Shown here: in pieces, positions 50,108 through 56,912 of the stretch | How positions within the stretch are numbered: the first letter of the stretch is position 1 | How the letters are laid out: each line of letters opens with the position of its first letter | DNA from: JBBARC01 sp040400005 | Lineage (GTDB): Bacteria; Pseudomonadota; Alphaproteobacteria; Acetobacterales; Acetobacteraceae | Direction: 5' to 3' | NCBI GenBank assembly: GCA_040400005.1 | Contig: JBBARC010000012.1 | Location: forward strand, 1 to 64,000 | DNA: 64,000 nucleotides | Notes under the pieces: generated by a model | The model's database searches: none | What the model was told of the DNA's origin: nothing | The model's input: only the letters and a program-made list of their open reading frames with translations | Made by a program: the position numbers and the translations under genes

Positions 50108-50521
50108 ATGGATAATCAGGGCGGCACCGGCACCAACCAAGACCCCTGGCGCCTGCAAACGCCACCTTTGACGTCTGAATTCATGATGCACCGCGCCGTT
50201 CACAATGGGCGCGAGGTTCTGGTTTGTACCGTTGGAAAGACTATTCTTCTATACGACGAGCGCTGTTTGCAAGATCTGCATATCATGCTCAAAACTCACG
50301 GCAGCTGGGTTGATCTAGGTTCCGCCGATGAACAAAAAGACGTCAAACCCGGAACGGTCGAAGCCTGGGCGCGCTCGCCGGACAACCCCATCGGCGGCTG
50401 GTAAGGATTGAAGAAAGGGCTGCGGGGACGCTTCGGGATGTACATTCCGCCGCTCATGGAACGGCTTGGCCTTGCCGAGGTTGAACACAATCCGAAGTCT
50501 AACCGGATGCGAGCGATTTAA
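50108..50521 (+). pseudogene. conserved hypothetical gene interrupted by one in-frame stop
   Basis: The frame from ATG 50108 encodes 98 residues (starting MDNQGGTGTNQDPWRLQTPP, later LVCTVGKTILLYDERCLQDLH and GTVEAWARSPDNPIGGW) and stops at TAA 50402-50404. The same frame then continues with clear coding character for 38 codons (GLKKGLRGRFGMYIPPLMER then LGLAEVEHNPKSNRMRAI) to TAA 50519-50521. I recall intact relatives reading GGWYGLKKGL, so the stop probably replaced a Tyr codon by one base change. The full product would be 137 residues. The function is unknown, and the shortened protein may still be made. Confidence 0.8.
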
Positions 50522-50608
50522 GTCTCCGCCCTGGTCGGCCGCCATCAATGATCCACCGGCAATCGGGCAATGGCCGCTCTTGGGAAACCGCCAATCCAGC
50601 CAGCGTAG

Positions 50609-50634
50609 GGCGCATAAGCGCAGCGTCATGCGCC
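50609..50634. repeat. REP palindrome upstream of the RAYT gene
   Basis: GGCGCAT and ATGCGCC pair at the ends of a 26-base palindrome with interior AAGCGCAGCGTC. It lies 84 bases before the transposase gene, preceded by GTAG, and is followed by GTCGCAGGTCACCGC. The copy beyond the gene is inverted relative to it. Confidence 0.75.
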
Positions 50635-50717
50635 GTCGCAGGTCACCGCATTTGTCATGTTGGGCGCGATCGCATGTGCCCTTTCCTTCCGCTGTTCCTT
50701 GCGGCATTATCGTTGCT

Positions 50718-51248
50718 ATGCCGGACTATCGTCGCAACCAGGTGCCAGGTGGCACGTATTTCTTCACTGCCAATTTGCTCAATCGGGCAAGCGACCTGCT
50801 GGTGGCCCGGATCGACGCCTTGCGCGCGGCGGTAAGCACGGCACGCGCACATGCGCCTTTTCATATCGATTCCTGGGTGGTGTTGCCGGATCACATGCAC
50901 TGCATCTGGACGCTGCCACCGGGCGATGATGATTACGCTGGCCGTTGGCGGGTGTTGAAAAAAGCGTTCACCAAGGCAATTCCGCCGGGCGAGTATCGTT
51001 CCTCTGCCCGTTTGCGGCGGGCTGAACGTGGTATTTGGCAGCGGCGTTTTTGGGAACATACCATCCGAGATGAGCGCGACTATGCGGCGCATATGGATTA
51101 TGTTCACTTTAATCCGGTGAAGCACGGGTTTGCGAATTCCGCGGCCGGTTGGCGGTATTCTACCTTTCATCGCAGCGTTGGGTTCGGGCTTTATCCGGCC
51201 GATTGGGCCGGTGGCTCGGCTGAGATCGATGGTGGGGAACGCAGGTGA
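50718..51248 (+). CDS. rayT: REP-associated tyrosine transposase (RAYT)
   Basis: This 176-residue IS200-like HUH transposase has the metal-binding HMH motif at residues 59-61 (VLPDHMHCIWTLP) and the catalytic Tyr, most likely Tyr129 in HMDYVHFNPVKHG. The start MPDYRRNQVPGGTYFFTANLL and RRFWEHTIRDERDY are family marks. RAYTs cut and rejoin single-stranded REP DNA, are usually single-copy, and spread REPs rather than themselves. Here the gene is flanked by two REP palindromes in inverted orientation. ATG 50718 is the family start; the long frame upstream from 50466 overlaps the broken gene and is not used. Confidence 0.93.
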   Translation: MPDYRRNQVPGGTYFFTANLLNRASDLLVARIDALRAAVSTARAHAPFHIDSWVVLPDHMHCIWTLPPGDDDYAGRWRVLKKAFTKAIPPGEYRSSARLRRAERGIWQRRFWEHTIRDERDYAAHMDYVHFNPVKHGFANSAAGWRYSTFHRSVGFGLYPADWAGGSAEIDGGERR

Positions 51249-51292
51249 TCGTGTGGCACGCCGTTAGATTGAGCGGGTGGTGAGTTGCGGTG

Positions 51293-51318
51293 ACGGATGA
51301 CGCTTCGCTTATCCGTCC
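51293..51318. repeat. REP palindrome downstream of the RAYT gene
   Basis: GACGGAT and ATCCGTC pair at the ends of a 26-base palindrome with interior GACGCTTCGCTT. Read on the minus strand it is GACGGATAAGCGAAGCGTCA, which aligns with the upstream copy GGCGCATAAGCGCAGCGTCA in inverted orientation. It lies 44 bases after the gene. Confidence 0.78.
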
Positions 51319-51334
51319 TACAAGGCTGCCGCGG

Positions 51335-52060
51335 TTAGCGCCCGGCCTGCGTTAAAATGGCACGCATTTTGGCGACGCTCGCCCCCAGCCCCATAAAAAT
51401 CGATTCCCCAATTATAAAATGGCCAATGTTCACCTCCATCACTTCGGGGATCTGCGCAATCTCCACCACGTTCTCAAACGTTAAACCGTGGCCAGCGTGG
51501 CATTCCAACCCTAACGCGCGGGCAAGGGCCGCCGCCGCGCATAAACGCGCAAGCTCGCCCGGCCGGCCATCAGCATACGCACCGGTGTGCAACTCCACCA
51601 CCGGCGCCCCCAAAGCGGCGGCGGCGCGTAACTGCACCGGGTCGGGGTCGATGAATAACGATACCCTTATGCCGGCGGCGGTGAGTGCGCTCACCACCGG
51701 GTGCAAACTGTGCAGGGTGCCAGCGGCATCCAAACCGCCTTCGGTGGTAATCTCGGCGCGGCGTTCGGGCACGATGCAGGCGGCGTGTGGCTGGGTTTTT
51801 AGCGCAATCGCCAGCATCTCTGGCGTTGCCGCCATTTCCAAATTCATCGGCGCTGCGATGGCGGCTTTGATGCGCGCCACATCATCATCGCGAATGTGGC
51901 GGCGGTCTTCGCGCAAATGTAGCGTTATGCTGTCTGCACCATTGGCCAGTGCCAACTGCGCCGCCAGTAGCGGATCGGGGTGTGCGCCGCCGCGGGCATT
52001 GCGCACGGTTGCCACGTGATCGATGTTTACCCCGAGACGGATCGGCCGCAATGTCATCAT
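51335..52060 (-). CDS. pdxJ: pyridoxine 5'-phosphate synthase
   Basis: This 241-residue TIM-barrel enzyme joins the PdxA product with deoxyxylulose phosphate to form pyridoxine phosphate. Marks are RLGVNIDHVATVRNARGG, DSITLHLREDRRHIRDDDV, NLEMAATPEMLAIAL, VPERRAEITTEGGLD, VSLFIDPDP, ELHTGAYAD and LECHAGHGLTFENV, ending EVNIGHFIIGESIFMGL. Its ATG overlaps the pdxA stop (TGATG), so the two are translationally coupled. Confidence 0.96.
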   Translation of the reverse strand: MMTLRPIRLGVNIDHVATVRNARGGAHPDPLLAAQLALANGADSITLHLREDRRHIRDDDVARIKAAIAAPMNLEMAATPEMLAIALKTQPHAACIVPERRAEITTEGGLDAAGTLHSLHPVVSALTAAGIRVSLFIDPDPVQLRAAAALGAPVVELHTGAYADGRPGELARLCAAAALARALGLECHAGHGLTFENVVEIAQIPEVMEVNIGHFIIGESIFMGLGASVAKMRAILTQAGR

Positions 52061-53022
52061 CAAAAACCCCGGTTATGGGCAATGGTATCAGCAAGTTTTA
52101 GGGCGGCAATTAAACTGGCCGGATCAGCCACCCCTTTACCCGCGATATCAAACGCGGTGCCATGATCGGGCGAGGTGCGCACAATCGGCAAGCCCAGTGT
52201 TACATTCACGCCGCCGGCCATATCCAGCGTTTTTAGCGGGATCAGCGCCTGGTCGTGATACATGCAAATGGCGGCATCGTAGGTGGCCCGCATGCTGGCT
52301 ATAAACAGCGTATCGGGCGGGTACGGGCCGGTTGCGTTAATGCCGCCGGCGCGCAAAATGGCAATCGCCGGGGCGATGATGTCGGCTTCTTCCTGCCCCA
52401 TCAGGCCATTTTCGCCAGCGTGCGGGTTTAGCCCGGCGATCGCCAGGCGCGGATTGAAAATGGCAAAATCGCGGATCAGCGCTTCATGCGTGGTGATGGC
52501 GGCGGTAACGATGGCGGCGGTATTTAACTGCGCCAGGGCATGTCGTAACGACACATGCACAGTCACCGGCACCACGCGCAAATAGGGCGAGGCCAGCATC
52601 ATCACTTCCTCGCCCGCAACCCCCAGCAGATCGGCGATATAGCCGGTGTGGCCGCTATGGGCGATGCCGCAGGCGGTGAGTGTGTTTTTGGTGATCGGGT
52701 TGGTCACCATGCCGCGCACCTGGCCGTGCTGGGCCAAGTGGGTGGCCACCCGAATACTCTCGGTAATGCTGGGCGCATTGGCCGCATCCGGCCTGCCGGC
52801 GATGGCGGGCGTGCCGAGGCGGATTGGCAGCACTGGCAGGGCATGGGCAAAGCCTGCACAATTTGCGTGATCCACCACGTGGATCGGCCCGTACGCCGCC
52901 AGCAGATCGGGGTCGGCCAGGGCCACGAAATTTGGGCCGCTGTCGCGCAAGGCGTACCAGGCACCAAAGGTAATTTCGGGGGCAATCCCGGCGGGGTCGC
53001 CCATAGTGAGTGCGAGGGTCAT
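52060..53022 (-). CDS. pdxA: 4-hydroxythreonine-4-phosphate dehydrogenase
   Basis: This 320-residue enzyme oxidises 4-phosphohydroxy-threonine, giving the amine that PdxJ uses. Marks are ALTMGDPAGIAPEI, MVTNPITKNTL, the SGHTGYIADLLG metal-ligand region, GLNPHAGENGLMGQEE, ATYDAAICMYHDQALIPLKTL and VRTSPDHGTAFDIAGKG. ATG 53022 is the family start. In many bacteria pdxA is followed by ksgA; here it is followed directly by pdxJ, which places consecutive pathway steps in one operon. Confidence 0.96.
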   Translation of the reverse strand: MTLALTMGDPAGIAPEITFGAWYALRDSGPNFVALADPDLLAAYGPIHVVDHANCAGFAHALPVLPIRLGTPAIAGRPDAANAPSITESIRVATHLAQHGQVRGMVTNPITKNTLTACGIAHSGHTGYIADLLGVAGEEVMMLASPYLRVVPVTVHVSLRHALAQLNTAAIVTAAITTHEALIRDFAIFNPRLAIAGLNPHAGENGLMGQEEADIIAPAIAILRAGGINATGPYPPDTLFIASMRATYDAAICMYHDQALIPLKTLDMAGGVNVTLGLPIVRTSPDHGTAFDIAGKGVADPASLIAALKLADTIAHNRGF

Positions 53023-53250
53023 GGCGCATATTGAGCCAATTTCGCGCGGCCGGAAGGCGCGCTTATGCAGATGTGGTATCGCGGCGCTGCGCGCGGGGGG
53101 TACGGGTGCCAAGTTTGGGAAAACCCGCGGGCAGGTTCGTACTGCCCGTGGTGTATTTTACCAACGGCGACTAACGGCCGGCGGGAGCACCGAAATACGA
53201 CGGCCACACCGGACCGTGCCTATGCCAGGAAAGCCTAACCAACGCCCTGC

Positions 53251-54381
53251 CTAAAGGTAATATTCCTCCAGCGGCTTGAACCCATTAAAACTTTGCGCCG
53301 CATACGTGGTCACATAAGCCCCGGCATTATGCAGCACCACGCGGTCGCCATCACGCAGCCGCATCGGCAGGCGGTAATCCAATTTATCATACAGCGTATC
53401 GCCCGAATCGCAGGTCGGGCCTGCAATAATCACCGGGCCATCGTCGGTGCCGTCATGCGGGGTGGTGATGCGATAGCGGATAACATTGGATTCCGCCTCG
53501 ATCAGCCCGCCGAATTTGCCGATATCCAAATACACCCAGCGCAGCGGGTCGGCTGGGTCGCGCTGGCTCACCAGCACCACTTCCGATACCACAACGCCAG
53601 CATTACCCGACAGATAGCGCCCTGGCTCGACCAGCAATTGCGGCTGGCTATCACCAAAATGATAGGTCAATGCACGCGCAATGCGGGCGGCGAACACTTC
53701 AATCGCCGGTGTGCGATCAAGGTATTCGGTGGGGAAGCCGCCACCGACATTGATCATGCCGAGCTTTATGCCATCGGCTTCCAGCTCATCAAACAGCATC
53801 GCCACCTGGCCAATCGCCACTTCGTGCGCCCAGGTGCGGGTTTGCTGGCTGCCGGCGTGAAACGACAGCCCCCACGGCACCACGCCCAAATCTACCGCCC
53901 GGCGCAGCAAATCGCCGGCAACCTCGGTGCTGACACCAAACTTGCGGCTGAGCGGATACACCGCCCCTTCGGAACTGACAGCCAAGCGGCAGAACACCCG
54001 CGCACCGGGGGCGTGCAGGGCAATTTTTTCCAGCTCGGCCAGGCAATCGAACACGTATAAATCAATGCCGGCGGCGCGGGCGGCGGCAATGGCGGTGGCT
54101 TTTTTTACCGTATTGCCAAACGATAATTTGGCAGGTTCCGCGCCGGCGGCCAGGCACATGTTGATTTCTTCGATACTGGCGCAGTCAAAACCGCAGCCCA
54201 AAGCCACCAAACGGTGCAAAATTTCCGGCGCCGGGTTGGCTTTTAGGGCGTAAAATATCTGCGCCGAGGGCATGGCGTTGCGCATGGCGGTAAAATTTTG
54301 TTCAACAACATCAACGTCTAGCACTAGGCAGGGGGTGGCCGGCGTGTGGGCCTGCAGAAATTTGGCGATTTTGGGGGTCAT
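53251..54381 (-). CDS. ornithine decarboxylase-type PLP enzyme
   Basis: This 376-residue alanine-racemase-fold decarboxylase is of the eukaryotic-type ODC group, which makes putrescine from ornithine (some members act on lysine as well). Lys47 in FYALKANP binds PLP. Other marks are GFDCASIEEI, SFHAGSQQ, INVGGGFP, VEPGRYL and CDSGDTLY with the catalytic Cys-Asp. ATG 54381 has AGG upstream; GTG 54390 is possible. It lies 228 bases from the pdxA start with no feature I recognise between. Its PLP need gives a loose link to pdxA-pdxJ. Confidence 0.9.
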   Translation of the reverse strand: MTPKIAKFLQAHTPATPCLVLDVDVVEQNFTAMRNAMPSAQIFYALKANPAPEILHRLVALGCGFDCASIEEINMCLAAGAEPAKLSFGNTVKKATAIAAARAAGIDLYVFDCLAELEKIALHAPGARVFCRLAVSSEGAVYPLSRKFGVSTEVAGDLLRRAVDLGVVPWGLSFHAGSQQTRTWAHEVAIGQVAMLFDELEADGIKLGMINVGGGFPTEYLDRTPAIEVFAARIARALTYHFGDSQPQLLVEPGRYLSGNAGVVVSEVVLVSQRDPADPLRWVYLDIGKFGGLIEAESNVIRYRITTPHDGTDDGPVIIAGPTCDSGDTLYDKLDYRLPMRLRDGDRVVLHNAGAYVTTYAAQSFNGFKPLEEYYL

Positions 54382-54537
54382 CAGGGGCACCTAAAACAGG
54401 TACGGCGCCGGGCGCGTGACTGGCGGGCAGGCCGTGGCACCAGGGGCGAAACCGCCCCGGCATTGCCCCCCGATACCGGGCTTAAACCCTTGCGCGCAAC
54501 CCCTGGTGTTGGTTTTGTGGTGGCGGAACGGATGAAA

Positions 54538-54684
54538 ATAAGACTCTTCTTTTTCTGAAGAAAAAGAAGCAAAAAGACTTTTGTAATGCGGGAACAGGGG
54601 CAACCCTGCCACCGCGCCCTGCGAACCAGCATCAAAAAAGTCTTTTTCGTTTCTTTTTTCGGAAGTCAAAAAGAAAATTCTTAC
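54538..54684. repeat. paired AT-rich hairpin element (copy 10)
   Basis: The left arm (54538-54582) has the standard stem. The right arm (54634-54684) is the variant with TTTCTTTTTTC, GGAAGTC and AAAAAGAAA. The core TGCGGGAACAGGGGCAACCC, CCACCGCG, CGAACCAGC is close to copy 8. It lies in the 364-base gap between the divergent decarboxylase and YihY genes, which also holds CACCAGGGG (54438-54446) and CCCCTGGTG (54500-54508) as an inverted pair. Confidence 0.9.
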
Positions 54685-54745
54685 TTTTTACATTCACCCG
54701 ATTGCCGGTTGGTTTTGTGGGGGGGGGGAACGGGCAGGGTAGCGC

Positions 54746-55666
54746 ATGGCGCAGGCAGAGTACGGGGAAATTGCAGGGCGCTGGATTGCCTGGGCGCGCG
54801 CTTTCGCCACTTGGCGAGTGCTGCGGCGCACCGCCTTTGCCGTGGCCGATGAGCAGATTAACCTAGTCGCTGCCGGCTGCGCCTACTTTGCAACGGTGGC
54901 CCTGTTTCCCGCCATTTCCACGCTGATTGCGGTGTATGGCCTGCTGTTTGATCCGCGCACGGTAGAACCGCAATTGCAGATGCTCAAAGGCCTAGTTGCC
55001 CCCAGCGCCTATCATTTGATCGCCGATTCGGTGCGCCTGCTGGTCACCAAGCCGCACGGCACGTTAACGTTTGGTTTGGCGGTTAGCACCATTATTACCC
55101 TGTGGTCGGCAGGCGCCGCCACCAGATCTATCTTGGGCGCGTTAAACCTTGCCTATAATATTCGCGAAACACGCGGGTTTTTGCGCTTTCAGGCCACCGC
55201 CATGGCGCTGACCGTGGGGGTAATTGTGGCGGCGGCCCTGGTGCTGGCGGCATTGGTGCTGGCGCCGGCGGTGATGTCGTTCATCGGCGCCCCCCTGCAT
55301 GCCCGCCATAATGTGCGGTTTTTCAGCCAGATCGGGCTGTTTTTATTCGTGCTGGCAAGTTTTGTCGTGCTGTATCGCTACGGCCCCAGCCACCCGCCGG
55401 CGCGCGCCCTGTTTGTGCTGCCCGGCGCTGTGGCGGCCACGCTGCTGTGGCTCGGCGCGTCCACCCTGTTTTCCTATTACGTAGCGCATTTGGCCAGTTT
55501 TGATGCGACCTACGGGCCGTTAGGGGCGCTGGTGGGTATTTTGCTGGGGTTTTATGTCAGCGCCTTCGTGCTGCTGGCGGGGGCCGCGTTTAACGCCGCG
55601 ATCGAGGATGAAATGGTGGATTTTCCCAAGCGCAGCACTTCGCCTGGGCAAGCGGCCGCGCTATAG
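54746..55666 (+). CDS. YihY family inner-membrane protein
   Basis: This 306-residue protein has about six membrane helices and the YihY/virulence factor BrkB pattern: AGCAYFATVALFPAISTLIAVYGLLFD, TLFGLAVSTII-type helix (GTLTFGLAVSTIITLWSAGAATRSILGALNLAYNIRETRGFLRF), RYGPSHPPARALFVLPGAVAATLLWLGASTLFSYYV, and FDATYGPLGALVGILLGFYVSAFVLLAGAAFNA. The molecular role is unsettled; the family was once taken for RNase BN. A small unknown gene follows after 8 bases and could be co-transcribed. Confidence 0.92.
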   Translation: MAQAEYGEIAGRWIAWARAFATWRVLRRTAFAVADEQINLVAAGCAYFATVALFPAISTLIAVYGLLFDPRTVEPQLQMLKGLVAPSAYHLIADSVRLLVTKPHGTLTFGLAVSTIITLWSAGAATRSILGALNLAYNIRETRGFLRFQATAMALTVGVIVAAALVLAALVLAPAVMSFIGAPLHARHNVRFFSQIGLFLFVLASFVVLYRYGPSHPPARALFVLPGAVAATLLWLGASTLFSYYVAHLASFDATYGPLGALVGILLGFYVSAFVLLAGAAFNAAIEDEMVDFPKRSTSPGQAAAL

Positions 55667-55674
55667 CGGCGGGC

Positions 55675-55911
55675 ATGAGCGTGAAACCTGTGCCCCCCAA
55701 AGCCCCTGCCACTGCCGCGTCCCTCACCGAAGGCCAGCGCGCGTATGAAACCAAGCGCGCCGCCAAAGCCGGCATGTCGCTGGATAAATGGCTCGCCAGC
55801 AAACAAAAGCAGGCCGATGCGGCGGCAAGGCAGGCGGCAGAAGCGAAAAAACCGCCCGCCCCCAAAGGTTTGATTTCGCGGCTGCTCGATCGCGCCCACA
55901 AGCCGCTGTAG
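55675..55911 (+). CDS. small basic hypothetical protein
   Basis: This 78-residue protein starts at ATG 55675, 8 bases after the YihY stop. It is rich in Ala, Lys and Pro, with a predicted helix at about residues 19-58 (EGQRAYETKRAAKAGMSLDKWLASKQKQADAAARQAAEAKK) and a basic end (ISRLLDRAHKPL). No membrane segment or signal peptide is seen. I do not recognise a family. The context suggests translation with its neighbours, since the next gene begins 11 bases after its stop. Confidence 0.6.
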   Translation: MSVKPVPPKAPATAASLTEGQRAYETKRAAKAGMSLDKWLASKQKQADAAARQAAEAKKPPAPKGLISRLLDRAHKPL

Positions 55912-55922
55912 CGCACCCCGCC

Positions 55923-56912
55923 ATGGCGCTGCTGGCGGTGCATGCGGATTGGAGCGTCGATCCCGCCAAACGCTGGATGACAGTGGCGCACGGGACCGGG
56001 CAAAAATTTGTGCTGGCAGCACCGGTGCCGGTGGGCGACCCCGCCACTTTATTCGCCCGCCTGCTGGCCTTGGCCGAAAACGCAGCCGTGGCCTTTGGCA
56101 TTGATGCACCATTGGGGGTGCCACGGGCCTGGGCGGCGTGCCGGCCAGAAGCCGATTTTTGTGCGTTTCTGGCAGGGCTTGCGCCCAACGATCCGTTTTT
56201 TCAGGTGGCCGCAACGCTGGGCGAGATCACCCAAGCCCGGCCGTTTTACCCGGCCCGCGGTGTGCGCGGCATGCGCCAGGCCGAACATGCGGCGGCCTTG
56301 GGGTTTGCCGATAGTTTTGGCTTACGCCGTGCCTGCGACCGCGCAACCGATCTGCGCCCAGCGGGGGCGCCGCTGTTCTGGACATTAGGCGCCAACCAAA
56401 CCGGCAAAGCCGCCCTATCGCTGTGGCGTGACATGCTGATCGGCCCGCGGCCAGGTAGTCCACTATACAAAATATGGCCATTTGCCGGCGATTTTTTGCA
56501 TATTTTGGCACCCGGCACGGTAACCGTGGCGGAAACTTATCCGGCTGAGTGCATGCGCGCCCTTGGCATTTCCACCGCGGGCAGCAAACGCCGCCAGGCC
56601 GATCGCGCCGCCGCCGCCCCAAGCATAAAGGCTGCCATGGCACGGCTAGATGCGCACGCGGATGCCAGTTTAACCGCCGCTATCACGGCCGGTTTTGGCG
56701 CCGATGCGGCTGGCGAGGATAGGTTTGATAGCGTGCTCGGGGTGTTGGGCGTGGTCGCGGTGTTGCGCGGCGTGCTGCCCGACCGGCCACCGCATTTACC
56801 GATCGACCCCTGGGTTACGCGCTGGGAAGGCTGGGTGCTGGGTCAGCGCGCACTGCCCCGCGTGGCGCCGCAAGATCAGCCGCCGGGGTCGCCACCAGCA
56901 CCGCCGCTTTGA
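55923..56912 (+). CDS. hypothetical protein, possibly RNase H-like (DUF429-related)
   Basis: This 329-residue cytosolic protein begins at ATG 55923 (MALLAVHADWSVDPAKRWMTVA). An acidic residue in the first strand (HADWS), AVAFGIDAPLGVPRAW and VAETYPAECMRALG recall the DUF429 family of predicted RNase H-like nucleases, where the pattern is a start Asp, IDAPLG and EVYPA. I hold this as tentative. The protein carries an unusual Pro-rich tail (QDQPPGSPPAPPL) whose DNA overlaps the end of the opposite-strand GGDEF gene. It follows the small basic protein gene by 11 bases. Confidence 0.65.
   Translation: MALLAVHADWSVDPAKRWMTVAHGTGQKFVLAAPVPVGDPATLFARLLALAENAAVAFGIDAPLGVPRAWAACRPEADFCAFLAGLAPNDPFFQVAATLGEITQARPFYPARGVRGMRQAEHAAALGFADSFGLRRACDRATDLRPAGAPLFWTLGANQTGKAALSLWRDMLIGPRPGSPLYKIWPFAGDFLHILAPGTVTVAETYPAECMRALGISTAGSKRRQADRAAAAPSIKAAMARLDAHADASLTAAITAGFGADAAGEDRFDSVLGVLGVVAVLRGVLPDRPPHLPIDPWVTRWEGWVLGQRALPRVAPQDQPPGSPPAPPL

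Noticed and set aside
50466..50717. Upstream extension of the transposase frame
   Set aside because: It overlaps the preserved end of the broken gene and the REP. Family members start at MPDYRRN.
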